The notes beneath the pieces were generated by a model. The model saw nothing but the letters and a program-made list of their open reading frames with translations. It was not told the DNA's origin and ran no database searches. A DNA stretch of 33,301 bases from Bacteroidaceae bacterium (GTDB lineage: Bacteria; Bacteroidota; Bacteroidia; Bacteroidales; Bacteroidaceae), in contig JAFXVU010000197.1 of NCBI GenBank assembly GCA_017534705.1, positions 1 through 33,301 on the forward strand. Reading direction: 5' to 3'. This document shows, in pieces, positions 8,319 to 16,336 of the stretch. How positions within the stretch are numbered: the stretch's first letter is position 1; each line of letters starts with the position of its first letter. A program made the position numbers and the translations under genes.

Positions 8319-8436
8319 CACAGAATATGGGTAATTGGCTGAGAAAATTAGACAAAGGACCCAATCGCACTGTCAATACAACAAAAGGCAGCCATTAAAT
8401 TAAGAGAAATGTTAAATTAATAAATAATACAAACAA

Positions 8437-11130
8437 ATGAAAAAAAGTACTTTTTTGTTTTCATTGTTGCTAAGCGTTGCCACATTAGGTCTTCATGCGC
8501 AGAAGCCTGAATCTGGAACTTACACCATCAGTAATGTTTCCTATTCTGAGGTTACCTTAGCCGACAATCAATTCCTTGGCATAGGAGCGAAGAACGATGA
8601 CGGTACTTACCAGACTTATTCTCTGCAAATGAATCAGCCGGGCACCACAACCGTGTTTGATGTTTATGCCAAACTCGACGAGCTTCTTGCATCTCTTAAG
8701 CAAAACGTCAAAGAGAATTTCCACATTGGTGATGAAATGACACGACTCACTGCTCCCGACATGGCAACTTTAGTGCAACTCGTCAGTGAGGGATACACAA
8801 AAATCAACGTGGAGCCCACCAACACCACTGACGCAGAAGGCAATGCCATCGTAAGATTCAAGGTTGGCGTTCCTACATTCCCCAATTTTATGGACAATGC
8901 GTTCATGACCTTGGTTGAGGCTCAAGGAGCTAGAAGAAGCGGTTTTATCTGGGAATATGCACTCGATGTCCTTGCTGAAGAATATGCCAGTGACCCTGCC
9001 GGACTCTTTATTGTGCAAACAGCTAAAAGATCTTTAGCGCCCATCACATACAGAGCCTATCAAATCAACAACAACGCCCCCGCTGACAGAATACCCGCCA
9101 AATGCAGGTATTACTATATTTGTGCTACCAACAATGGTTCTGTATCCTTCATCAGGGAGTCTTTAGTGAACAACACCAACTACAACACAACACTGTGGAC
9201 TCTCGCTGGTGAAAGTCAGCCTGAAAATGTTGTAAGCGGAGAATACTACATCAAAAATGTGGGCAACGGCAAATACATCAACTATGATGGCACACAAGTT
9301 GCTCAGCCAGACCTCAGCATCCTCAGCCTCAACAATAAAGGAAATGCTGTTTCAAACCTTGAAGTGGGCAGAATCAGAGAGGGCGAAAACATCTACCAAA
9401 TTGACGAACTCAACGTCAACGGCAAGAGTATTTTCGATTACCTCATTAACACCATCAGTCCTGATGAAACTACCATCAAGAACTACACAAAGAGCGAGAT
9501 AAGGTCCAAAAAGGGATTCTACAATGAGGCTTTAGCAAGTGGACAGAATTTCTTCCCCAACTTTGGCTATATCAGAGATTACGAAACTGTGATGATAGCC
9601 GATTGGTACATCAAGAAATTCGGCAAATTGAAGATGCAGGACAATGGAGACGGAACAGTGTCGTTCTTCGTTGATTTACCCCCCATGCCTTACACAGCCA
9701 CATACCTCGAGACATATTTCGGCAGTGCCAGTCTTTGGGAAATACTGAAAAGTTCAGCACTTGTGGAAATCACCGACAACGATGAACATGAATTCGCTGC
9801 CAATCAGCTCGACAAACTGACCCCAGGTAGCCGCTATTACATCATAGCCAACGACGACAATGAGTTTGATTTTGTCTCCGCTACCGATTTCATTTCTGCC
9901 GGTGACAAGGCTAAATGGTCACTTGGTTCGACAGAGGAATTGGTTGCGCTCGGTGGTTACTACAGAGTAGAGAATGCCACAACAGGCAATGTACTGGAGC
10001 TTTGGGGTAATGACGCTTCCACTATAGAAGTATCCTCTGACGACGAAGAGTGCGTAACAAACGCAAGCACCGTCTTCAGCCTCGAACTCAACAACAATGT
10101 CACTGACTATGAGATTATGGGCATGACCAGCCAAGGTGTTGACTTCATGGGTGATTTAGGTGACATGTTGAACGCTCTCGCTCAAAGAGCAGGTCTTGGA
10201 GAATTCCCAAGGATTCACATCAAACCTGTTGGAGATGAGCCTAACAACTATGTGGCTTATTTCGATATGCCTAAGATGACTGACCGCCAGTTCCTCGCTG
10301 TGCTCGCTCTCGTACTCAACGACGTGAAAGATCCTGCCGCCACTGAATTGTTCTTCTCGAACGTTCAGCCAAACAAACGTTACAGTATAGCACAGGTTCC
10401 TGGCAGCACTAAAGTCATTGCAGTGGAAGGCGACCAACCTAACGATTACAACGTATGGAAACTGAGGGAAATCAACAACAATGATGAGTACTTCGCTCTC
10501 AATTTCCCAACCAAGGTTTCGTCTACCGAAGATGGCATCACATACTACTACTGCACACTCAATACAGATTTCGCATACACCATTCCTGAAACAAGTCAGA
10601 TTGTAGGTGCATATGTGGTACCAACAGTCACCAAGGGTATCGCTCATCCTGAATTCATTGGTGGACATGGCATTCAAATACCAGCGAACACACCAGTGAT
10701 TCTCGAAAGCCTCTCTACAGAGGTGACGGAAAACCGCATTGACATCATTCCAGAAGTGACTGATGCCATCGAAATCCCCAACAACTACCTCATCGGTACA
10801 TTGCTTGCTGAACCTATCGAGGCTAACGGACGCAGTCGCGAAAACATCCGCGTGTTTAACATCAGCAGCAAGGGTGTTGTGGGATTCTACAAATACACAG
10901 GTGACACACTCGTGAAGAACAAGGGTTACCTTGACCTCAGCACTGTTACTGATGAACTCGTGAACACTTACACCATGAGTTTCGATGAAATGGGTCCAAC
11001 TGCTATTGACGACATTGATGTTGAGCAGTCCAATGGAAGTGGCGAGATTTACGACATTCAAGGCCGTAAGGTGAACAAACCGAGCAAAGGCCTCTACATT
11101 ATCAACGGCAAGAAAGTTCTTGTTAGATAG
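8437..11130 (+). CDS. Large secreted protein of unknown function with three degenerate tandem modules and a C-terminal sorting-like motif
   Basis: I do not recognise a characterised family. The 897-residue product begins with a signal peptide (MKKSTFLFSLLLSVATLGLHAQ) cleaved probably before Gln22. Three diverged modules follow at about 26-260, 267-500 and 506-681. Each opens with a (S/G)GxYxIxNV-type strand (SGTYTISNV, SGEYYIKNV, GGYYRVENA), has a helical middle, then a strand pair ending in a Val/Phe-rich 'FxVxxPxxP'-like segment. Each then has an RYYI-like strand (CRYYYICATNNG, SRYYIIANDDNE, KRYSIAQVPGST) and a W(T/S/K)L segment. A beta-rich region at about 690-850 includes IPANTPVILES. The end, IYDIQGRKVNKPSKGLYIIN then GKKVLVR, resembles a short type-A T9SS sorting signal. 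There are no enzymatic motifs. It is probably surface-exposed or released, perhaps binding carbohydrate or protein. A 54-codon gene follows 56 bases later. Confidence 0.85.
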   Translation: MKKSTFLFSLLLSVATLGLHAQKPESGTYTISNVSYSEVTLADNQFLGIGAKNDDGTYQTYSLQMNQPGTTTVFDVYAKLDELLASLKQNVKENFHIGDEMTRLTAPDMATLVQLVSEGYTKINVEPTNTTDAEGNAIVRFKVGVPTFPNFMDNAFMTLVEAQGARRSGFIWEYALDVLAEEYASDPAGLFIVQTAKRSLAPITYRAYQINNNAPADRIPAKCRYYYICATNNGSVSFIRESLVNNTNYNTTLWTLAGESQPENVVSGEYYIKNVGNGKYINYDGTQVAQPDLSILSLNNKGNAVSNLEVGRIREGENIYQIDELNVNGKSIFDYLINTISPDETTIKNYTKSEIRSKKGFYNEALASGQNFFPNFGYIRDYETVMIADWYIKKFGKLKMQDNGDGTVSFFVDLPPMPYTATYLETYFGSASLWEILKSSALVEITDNDEHEFAANQLDKLTPGSRYYIIANDDNEFDFVSATDFISAGDKAKWSLGSTEELVALGGYYRVENATTGNVLELWGNDASTIEVSSDDEECVTNASTVFSLELNNNVTDYEIMGMTSQGVDFMGDLGDMLNALAQRAGLGEFPRIHIKPVGDEPNNYVAYFDMPKMTDRQFLAVLALVLNDVKDPAATELFFSNVQPNKRYSIAQVPGSTKVIAVEGDQPNDYNVWKLREINNNDEYFALNFPTKVSSTEDGITYYYCTLNTDFAYTIPETSQIVGAYVVPTVTKGIAHPEFIGGHGIQIPANTPVILESLSTEVTENRIDIIPEVTDAIEIPNNYLIGTLLAEPIEANGRSRENIRVFNISSKGVVGFYKYTGDTLVKNKGYLDLSTVTDELVNTYTMSFDEMGPTAIDDIDVEQSNGSGEIYDIQGRKVNKPSKGLYIINGKKVLVR
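8512..9216 (+). repeat. Protein-level tandem module 1 of the 897-residue secreted protein
   Basis: It encodes residues about 26-260. Landmarks shared with the other copies are SGTYTISNV at the start, VFDVYAKLDELLASL in the helical part, CRYYYICATNNG near the end and LWTLAGES at the boundary. Similarity is visible in protein only; the DNA has diverged. Boundaries are approximate. Confidence 0.55.
9235..9936 (+). repeat. Protein-level tandem module 2 of the 897-residue secreted protein
   Basis: It encodes residues about 267-500. Landmarks are SGEYYIKNVGNGKYI, SIFDYLINTI, SFFVDLPPMPY, SRYYIIANDDNE and KWSLGSTEE, in the same order as in module 1. Boundaries are approximate. Confidence 0.6.
9952..10479 (+). 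repeat. Protein-level tandem module 3 (shorter) of the 897-residue secreted protein
   Basis: It encodes residues about 506-681. Landmarks are GGYYRVENATTGNVL, LGDMLNALAQRAG, VAYFDMPKM, KRYSIAQVPGST and VWKLREINN. It is about 55 residues shorter than the other two copies, mainly in the middle. Confidence 0.55.
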
Positions 11131-11186
11131 GCGTTCTTAGCCAATAGTTTTTATCAACCAGTATTAATTATTGCACGTAAACTGAA

Positions 11187-11351
11187 ATGGATATGAAAAA
11201 ACAATATGAGACACCTTGGTTCGATGTCGAAGATATCGTGACAGAGAAGAGCATTCTTTTGCCTGCTTCGCTACCTACAGATGATGATGAGGAAGTGCCT
11301 GACATGTACGGTAACACACGTGAGGAGAAAACATGGGGTAACCTATGGTAA
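11187..11351 (+). CDS. Small acidic Bacteroidota mini-protein, 54 residues, unknown function
   Basis: The short frame reads MDMKKQYETPWFDVEDIVTE, then KSILLPASLP, an acidic patch TDDDEEVPDMYGN and the end TREEKTWGNLW. An in-frame ATG at 11193 would give MKKQYETPWFDVEDI, which looks like the more natural start and would make 52 residues. The pattern resembles a loose class of very short Bacteroidota proteins: MKK followed by Y-(E/Q)-x-P, a hydrophobic-acidic stretch, a polar acidic tail and a C-terminal Trp. I recall these as common but not functionally characterised. It has no transmembrane helix or classical signal peptide. It lies 56 bases after the large secreted protein and just before a terminator, so the two are probably co-transcribed. 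Reality is supported by position, start context and composition, not by length. Confidence 0.65.
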   Translation: MDMKKQYETPWFDVEDIVTEKSILLPASLPTDDDEEVPDMYGNTREEKTWGNLW

Positions 11352-11388
11352 CAAGCCTTGATTTATCATAACAACGATAATAAAAAGA

Positions 11389-11425
11389 AAGGGATGCCCC
11401 ATGACGGAGCATCCCTTCCTTTTTG
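11389..11425. terminator. Bidirectional terminator between convergent genes
   Basis: AAGGGATGC (11389-11397) pairs with GCATCCCTT (11409-11417). The plus strand continues CCTTTTT and the minus strand continues TCTTTTTATT. It can therefore end both the secreted-protein/mini-protein transcript and the minus-strand lipoprotein transcript. Confidence 0.85.
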
Positions 11426-11487
11426 ACTGTCCAAACGTATGAAAACGAGCGTCAGGTCATTGTATCACGTCATCGCATGAACATTCA

Positions 11488-11991
11488 TCACTTTGCTTGC
11501 TTATGATAAGCGTCTGCTGTCTGAAGCCATCGTTTTGATTCTTCCTTAGCACCTATAGATGCAAATAACGACGAGATATTTCTGGACAACCCTTCTGCTT
11601 TCTTAAAATCAGACTTACCATTGAAAGCAATAGCCTGCAATTGCTCCTGAAGCTTGGCTATTTCCATCAGCGCTTCTTTCTTGGCTGACTCTGGAGCATC
11701 TGAGAAATCGCGCAAATCAGATTCCACACCTTTGAATTTAGGCTCATTTGGCCCTTCGGAAGGATTGGCTTTAGCAGAATGGGAATCGGCCGTCCCACTA
11801 GATTCCATACCCGTATTATCAGCATCGATACTGCGAACTTCAACCCTATCACTTGAATCCGCATCAATAGGATATTCCACTTCTTCCTGTGGTTCTCCTG
11901 TCAGGAATCCAGCAGGCTTAGTCTTATCTTTGCACGACAGGGTAAGAAGCATGAAAGCAATTGCCGGGGTCAAATATCTCAATCTTCTCAT
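11488..11991 (-). CDS. Small predicted lipoprotein, unknown function
   Basis: I do not recognise a family. The start chosen is the ATG at 11989-11991, which places a lipoprotein signal at the N-terminus (MRRLRYLTPAIAFMLLTLSC, Cys20 followed by KDKTKP). The frame is open upstream to 12054, but that would put extra polar and hydrophobic residues before the signal. The mature protein is about 148 residues. A Ser/Asp/Glu-rich, probably disordered segment lies at about 35-95 (VEYPIDADSSDRVEV and onward). A helical C-terminal region of about 60 residues follows (ESAKKEALMEIAKLQEQLQA, then KGLSRN-like and AYHKQAK). The lipobox (TLSC) is relaxed but acceptable for Bacteroidota. It lies downstream of tRNA-Val, which has its own terminator between them. 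Confidence 0.75.
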   Translation of the reverse strand: MRRLRYLTPAIAFMLLTLSCKDKTKPAGFLTGEPQEEVEYPIDADSSDRVEVRSIDADNTGMESSGTADSHSAKANPSEGPNEPKFKGVESDLRDFSDAPESAKKEALMEIAKLQEQLQAIAFNGKSDFKKAEGLSRNISSLFASIGAKEESKRWLQTADAYHKQAK

Positions 11992-12097
11992 ATACAGATA
12001 ACAATTAAGCGGTAAAACATAACTAAACGGAATAGGGCGTCGTATTCCCGCCAATGTCCGCCACTACTATTGAAAGATGGTTGAAACATTATCAATC

Positions 12098-12123
12098 AAA
12101 AAAAGGGAAGCTTAACGCTTCCC
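12098..12123 (-). terminator. Terminator after tRNA-Val
   Basis: GGGAAGC (12105-12111) and GCTTCCC (12117-12123) form a seven-base-pair stem with a TTAAC-type loop. Read on the minus strand it is followed by seven Ts (12098-12104). It lies just after the 3' end of the tRNA. Confidence 0.8.
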
Positions 12124-12130
12124 TCTTTTG

Positions 12131-12205
12131 TGGGCGCTGACGGATTCGAACCGCCGACCCTCTGCTTGTAAGGCAGACGCTCTGAACCAGCTGAGCTAAG
12201 CGCCC
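12131..12205 (-). tRNA. tRNA-Val (anticodon TAC)
   Basis: The 75-base gene reads on the minus strand from GGGCGCTTAGCTCAGCTGG to the matching 3' acceptor arm AGCGCCC plus discriminator A. The anticodon stem TCTGC/GCAGA encloses the loop CTTACAA, so the anticodon is TAC (valine). The T-arm contains GGTTCGAATCC. The acceptor stem has seven perfect pairs. The 3' CCA is not encoded. Confidence 0.96.
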
Positions 12206-12219
12206 TTTAAAAACCGATG

Positions 12220-12250
12220 CAAAGTTACAACTTTTTATCCAATACGCCAA
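12220..12250 (-). promoter_or_regulatory. Promoter for tRNA-Val
   Basis: On the minus strand TAACTTTG at 12220-12227 is a good -7 box. A weak TTGG lies at 12247-12250, 19 bases upstream. The predicted start lies about 10 bases before the tRNA. Confidence 0.6.
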
Positions 12251-12335
12251 CTCATCGTTCCATTTTTTCAAAAAAAGAATCGCATTTATTGATTATGACA
12301 CCAATATACGGAGATTTAACTGTTTTGAATGCACT

Positions 12336-12377
12336 AAAAAAGCAAGACGTCCGACCTTACATCAAGATCAGACGTCT
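12336..12377 (-). terminator. Intrinsic terminator downstream of the xylanase gene
   Basis: On the minus strand AGACGTCTGA (12368-12377) pairs with TCGGACGTCT (12345-12354) with one G-T wobble, followed by TTGCTTTTTT (12336-12341 are the T-run). It lies about 65 bases after the xylanase stop. Confidence 0.75.
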
Positions 12378-12440
12378 CGTGAAATTACGGTCCATTTCCT
12401 CGTCCTTTGAGAGGGGAAATGTGGTTATCCATCGTTTTAA

Positions 12441-15128
12441 CTACTTAACCAATATTTTCTTGCCATTTCGAATCACAATGCCTCGGTAACTGTCATCGAC
12501 TTTCACGCCCATCAAGTTGTATGTTGCACCTTGCGAACGTTCATCTCCGTCGTCAGCCACACCATCAATGGCATTGGGAACTGTGCAAATCAGTTCGAGT
12601 TTGTCGATATTGCAATTGGCACCAGTGATACTGATACGCAAGATATGCTCACCAGCCTCAAGTTCACGACTTAGAGTGCCTTTGACCACCCTATATGTAT
12701 CCCAGTTGCTATTGCCTGTCTGGGGCACACTTACACGGGCCAATGTGGTCACGGTGCCACCTTCAACCAAACCAATAGTGAAACCTGACCCCGTCACACC
12801 AGATGATACGGTAGCCTCGTAAGAATACCGACCCGCCTCTGTTACATTGATAGAGTATTCCAGCCACTCACCGACAGCCGTATAGCCTATCACATAACCA
12901 CTGCCTGACTTGACGATATCAACACCTTCATTGTCTGTACGGTACTTATTGCTCTCCTCGTCTTTGGCGTCCTGGTCATGGAAAGTGAATCCCTCACCTC
13001 CCCGGTCGAAGTCCTCGGCCTCGAATATACCAGGGATATTAATCGTACCCTTGTGTCCCGTACGTTTGTTGTTGACCACCAAGTTGTAGGATGCGATTTT
13101 GGAGGAATGTCCTTCAGCGTCGAATGCCTCGGCTGTAAAGCGGTAAGTACCTTTGGCTGTCGGGCGATAAGTGTATTCGTATGGCTCAGCACCCAAAGTG
13201 CGTTGGAGGATATTGTCGAGATAAAGCTTCACCTCAGTAATGTTGCTGTTAGGAGACGATGCGTCAACTTTAATAATAGTATTGGTGTTGATGGTCGATG
13301 GTGCCGGGTCGGCCGAGATAGCAATCTTCATGCTTTCATCTACATCAACATGCTTGAATTCGATTTTGTCGATATTGCAGTTGCCTCCAGTGATATTCAG
13401 TCTGATAATCTGAGTACCCTCTTCTAATGGCACAAGCAAACGACCATGGATTGTCCGGTAGTTGTCCCAGTTGTTTTCACGCACACATGGTACCGGCAGG
13501 GTTGGAGTGAGTTCGGTAAATCCGTTTTCACCACTGAGCGAAAGACTAATCGAGGAGTTGGTGGCACCGGAAGACACAGTGGCATCGTATGAATAGATAC
13601 CAGCTTCTTTGACATTGACTGTATATTCCAACCATTCGCCAGTCACAGTGTAACCAATAGCATATCCTCCATTGCCGGTAACAATATCAACACCACCGAT
13701 GTCTCTACGATACGACGTTCCTCCCTGTGAGTCTGAGTCTGAGTCGTGGAAGGACATACCTTCGGCACCTGAGTCGAAATTCTCTGCTTGAACAGTTCCT
13801 GGAAGGTCGATAGCTTCCTTATAGGGCGAACGGGGTTTGTAAGCAGTGAAACCAGAAAGACGCTCATAGGTTGTTCCGTCAGTGGCGGTCACCACAGCTT
13901 TCAGGTTGAATTTACCCATAGTGGTTGGAGTGTATTCTGTCTCGTATGGTGCCTCTGTCATAGTAGTCACCAACTTGTTGTTGACATAAAGGTCGATATG
14001 GTCAATGGTCTTTGTTTTCAGACGAGCATTAACGGTAATAGGAACTGGTTCATTATATGTTACACTGAGTGATGCTGGCTTCACATAAACAGAAGCCTCT
14101 TTCTTCATGCCAGGGAACGGACTTTTTGCATTCTTTGCCGCATCACTCGCCATATACTCACGCAACCAGGCCATGGCGGGACGGTCTTTGCCGTCACGGA
14201 TGATACCAGAGTTACCATCTGTTGTCCAGGTACGACCGTAGATATAGCCCCAAAGCGTGATGCCCGCGCAGTAATCAGCCTCCCACATATATGGAATCTG
14301 CTCCTTGAAGCGTTGCAACTGAAGGTTATCGTCAGAGGTGCCAATGTCATATTCTGTACTGTACATCGGTATCTTGAGTGCATTCTGAATCTCGCGCATC
14401 GCCGACTTGAAATCGTTGACATTCATGTCGGTGAGGTCATGGCTCTGGCATCCATAAGCATCAATTGGAGCGCCTGCGTCACGCAATGTGCGAACAAGGT
14501 CGATAAACTGGGAACGCTGCCATTGGAATGTATTATAGTCATTATAGATAAGAATGGCATCGGGCCAGCGTTCATGAGCCATCTCGAAAGCCTTGATAAT
14601 CCAATCGTAACCAGTACGTCCATCACCACCAAGAGCAGCCTTGTAGGGGGCTGGCTGATGACCAGCGACAGCCTCGTTGACCACATCTATCATCTCCATA
14701 TTGGGATAGTGCTTCTTCAGGGCGTCCATCCATTCCACAATAGCCTTGTACTGCTCGCTTGTGGAAAGATTGTCCATCCATCCGGGATACTGGGCGCCCC
14801 AGATCAAGCAATGGAACTTGAAAGGGAAACCATGCTGACGGGCATAGTTGTAGGCTCTGTCACTACCATCAAAGTTAAAACTACCACGACGCGAACCTTC
14901 TATCGACGACCACTTTGATTCGTTTTCGCAGGTAATCTGGTTCCAAAGCGTGTAATACTTTTCATTACCATAATCCACATTATAACTTGTCGTGATATTT
15001 CCCAAAAACTTATCGGGATTCGATGAAAGTTGCGCACAAGCTTTCCCAGACGACAAAACACCTGTGGCAGTAAGTGCTAAAGTCAAAAGATTTCCGCGTA
15101 ATGCGGAGATGTGAAAATTTCTCATCAT
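12441..15128 (-). CDS. Secreted modular GH10 endo-1,4-beta-xylanase with two Ig-like/CBM6-like pairs
   Basis: This 895-residue enzyme should cut the backbone of xylan outside the cell or at the surface. The signal peptide ends ACAQ at residue 33. The GH10 catalytic domain spans about 35-335. It carries the acid/base region MIDVVNEAVAG (Glu152) and the nucleophile region YSTEYDIGT (Glu259), plus GITLWGYIYGRTW. An Ig-like linker domain (about 350-432) and a CBM6-like module (about 440-592) follow. A second Ig-like domain (about 600-690) and a second CBM6-like module (about 698-848) complete the tandem. Both CBM copies share AE(N/D)FD, GVDIV, GEWLEY and GxCNIDK-type segments. The C-terminus NLMGVKVDDSYRGIVIRNG then KKILVK is a sorting-like motif. 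No SusCD pair or other xylan gene lies beside it, so it is a free-standing locus. The CBM6 assignment is from sequence pattern. Confidence 0.93.
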   Translation of the reverse strand: MMRNFHISALRGNLLTLALTATGVLSSGKACAQLSSNPDKFLGNITTSYNVDYGNEKYYTLWNQITCENESKWSSIEGSRRGSFNFDGSDRAYNYARQHGFPFKFHCLIWGAQYPGWMDNLSTSEQYKAIVEWMDALKKHYPNMEMIDVVNEAVAGHQPAPYKAALGGDGRTGYDWIIKAFEMAHERWPDAILIYNDYNTFQWQRSQFIDLVRTLRDAGAPIDAYGCQSHDLTDMNVNDFKSAMREIQNALKIPMYSTEYDIGTSDDNLQLQRFKEQIPYMWEADYCAGITLWGYIYGRTWTTDGNSGIIRDGKDRPAMAWLREYMASDAAKNAKSPFPGMKKEASVYVKPASLSVTYNEPVPITVNARLKTKTIDHIDLYVNNKLVTTMTEAPYETEYTPTTMGKFNLKAVVTATDGTTYERLSGFTAYKPRSPYKEAIDLPGTVQAENFDSGAEGMSFHDSDSDSQGGTSYRRDIGGVDIVTGNGGYAIGYTVTGEWLEYTVNVKEAGIYSYDATVSSGATNSSISLSLSGENGFTELTPTLPVPCVRENNWDNYRTIHGRLLVPLEEGTQIIRLNITGGNCNIDKIEFKHVDVDESMKIAISADPAPSTINTNTIIKVDASSPNSNITEVKLYLDNILQRTLGAEPYEYTYRPTAKGTYRFTAEAFDAEGHSSKIASYNLVVNNKRTGHKGTINIPGIFEAEDFDRGGEGFTFHDQDAKDEESNKYRTDNEGVDIVKSGSGYVIGYTAVGEWLEYSINVTEAGRYSYEATVSSGVTGSGFTIGLVEGGTVTTLARVSVPQTGNSNWDTYRVVKGTLSRELEAGEHILRISITGANCNIDKLELICTVPNAIDGVADDGDERSQGATYNLMGVKVDDSYRGIVIRNGKKILVK
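12585..13037 (-). repeat. CBM6-like module, copy 2 of the xylanase
   Basis: It encodes residues about 698-848 (AEDFDRGGEGFTFHDQDAKD at the start, GEWLEYSINVTEAG in the middle, GANCNIDKLELI at the end). Together with the preceding Ig-like domain it is an internal duplication of the copy 1 unit. Confidence 0.8.
13353..13811 (-). repeat. CBM6-like module, copy 1 of the xylanase
   Basis: It encodes residues about 440-592 (AENFDSGAEGMSFHDSDSDS at the start, GEWLEYTVNVKEAG in the middle, GGNCNIDKIEFKH at the end). It is clearly homologous to copy 2. Confidence 0.8.
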
Positions 15129-15178
15129 ATATGATTGGTTTAGGAAGAATTATTGAATTGTATAAAATATCTCATTAG

Positions 15179-15208
15179 CAAAGTTATTCAAAAACAATGA
15201 TAGACAAG
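15179..15208 (-). promoter_or_regulatory. Probable promoter for the xylanase gene
   Basis: On the minus strand TAACTTTG at 15179-15186 is a perfect -7 box about 50 bases before the start codon. The -33 region is weak (CTTG at 15205-15208, 18-base spacer). Confidence 0.55.
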
Positions 15209-15282
15209 CGAAATGGACATTAAATATCGATTTAGGGTTACCATAACATAAAAACGTGTTTCATCAGTAATTGAAAAAAGAC

Positions 15283-15317
15283 AAAAAGGGACCTTGCCGA
15301 ATACAACAAGGTCCCTT
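15283..15317 (-). terminator. Intrinsic terminator after mdh
   Basis: AAGGGACCTTG (15286-15296) and CAAGGTCCCTT (15307-15317) form a perfect 11-base-pair stem with a 10-base loop. On the minus strand the stem runs into five Ts. It lies just after the mdh stop. Confidence 0.88.
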
Positions 15318-15337
15318 CTATCATCTTGACTCAAATA

Positions 15338-16336
15338 TTACAAGTTCGGGTTGATGGCATTCCACTCTGAAATGGGAGGAACGATATTGAGAGTTACAAG
15401 CTCATCACGCATCTTGCAAAGGTGTTCATAAGAAGCATCGAGCTTGGCAAGTTCCTCTGGAGTACCCTTCGGCATCTTGTATGTGCAGCCGTCTGTACCC
15501 AATGTAGTGTCCATAGCCATCATAATGTGGTTGTACTTTTCATTCGACACATAAGTACCTGCTGGCCAACGGAAAGCTTCGCCACCCATGACGGCACGAA
15601 TCATTTCAACAGAGCAGTATGCTGGACTCTGCCATGAACTGCGTCCGCGCAGCTCGATAATCTTAGCACCACCCTTGGTCACATCGACTTTCAACTGCTC
15701 CCAATCTTCCTGAGTGCATGCAGGAGTACCTATAAGTTCAGTCAGCGGTTTGCCTGCCACCTTAACGGCCGAACCAAACACTGCCATCTGCTCACCATGA
15801 CCTCCATAAGTGGCACATCCAGTCACCTCGTACTGTTTCACACCGAACTTCTTGGCTATAGCACTCTGCAAACGGGTGGAGTCAAGAGCGGCAAGAGTGG
15901 TCACCTGACCTGGTTTCAAACCAGAATACAACAGAGTCACCAAACCAGTGAGGTCTGCAGGGTTGAAGATGATGACAACATGTTTCACGTCTGGACAATA
16001 GGCCTTAATGTTCTTTCCCAGTTCTTCTGCAATCTTGCAGTTGCCTGCCAACAAATCTTCACGGGTCATACCAGCCTTACGTGGAGCACCACCCGACGAT
16101 ATGATGTACTTGGCGTCCTTGAATGCCTCTGCCACATCTGTTGTTGCAGTCAAGTTGACACCATCATAACCACAATGGAACATTTCTTCCATCACTCCTT
16201 CCATGCCAGGTGCATAGACATCATAGAGACATACATTTGGCGTCAGCTTCATTGTCAAAGCTGTCTGAACCATAGTTGAGCCGATGGCGCCACCGGCTCC
16301 GACAATAACGAGTTTCTCGTCTGTTAGGAATCCCAT
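15338..16336 (-). CDS. mdh: Malate dehydrogenase (NAD-dependent), Bacteroidota long form
   Basis: This 332-residue enzyme interconverts malate and oxaloacetate. In anaerobic Bacteroidota it works mainly in the reductive branch toward fumarate and succinate. It begins MGFLTDEKLVIVGAGGAIGS, which contains the Rossmann glycine-rich loop. SSGGAPRKAGMTREDLLAGN is the mobile substrate loop with the arginines. IIFNPADLTGL and LDSTRLQSAIAKKFGV are characteristic. GCATYGGHGEQMAVFG carries the catalytic histidine. The sequence is the divergent MDH type typical of Bacteroidota, rather than the E. coli type. It has its own terminator, and it is divergent from the aminopeptidase gene, with a probable -7 box (TATCTTTG, minus) at 16470-16477. 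Confidence 0.93.
   Translation of the reverse strand: MGFLTDEKLVIVGAGGAIGSTMVQTALTMKLTPNVCLYDVYAPGMEGVMEEMFHCGYDGVNLTATTDVAEAFKDAKYIISSGGAPRKAGMTREDLLAGNCKIAEELGKNIKAYCPDVKHVVIIFNPADLTGLVTLLYSGLKPGQVTTLAALDSTRLQSAIAKKFGVKQYEVTGCATYGGHGEQMAVFGSAVKVAGKPLTELIGTPACTQEDWEQLKVDVTKGGAKIIELRGRSSWQSPAYCSVEMIRAVMGGEAFRWPAGTYVSNEKYNHIMMAMDTTLGTDGCTYKMPKGTPEELAKLDASYEHLCKMRDELVTLNIVPPISEWNAINPNL

Larger units (their letters stand above)
8084..8436 (+). other. 353-base intergenic region between asnS and the 897-residue secreted protein
   Basis: It contains the asnS terminator at 8149-8184 and the promoter region of the downstream gene. Two -7-like boxes are present, TAATTTTG at 8271-8278 and TAACTTTG at 8311-8318. 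The untranslated leader from about 8323 is A-rich and has no strong hairpin. I see no gene in it. Confidence 0.6.

Noticed and set aside
8337-8344. GGCTGAGA, a TPP-riboswitch-like word, in the leader of the 897-residue protein gene
   Set aside because: The other aptamer parts (GGGGTGCC before it, CCTGAT and GGATAATGCC...GTAGGG after it) are missing, so it is a chance match.
10156-11061. 301-residue open frame antisense to the secreted repeat protein
   Set aside because: It is the reverse shadow of a strongly coding gene that has signal peptide and C-terminal motif. The antisense product has no family features and its composition is odd (many Cys, His, Val).
14313-14918. 201-residue open frame antisense to the GH10 domain
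   Set aside because: It overlaps the catalytic core of the xylanase and shows no protein-family pattern.
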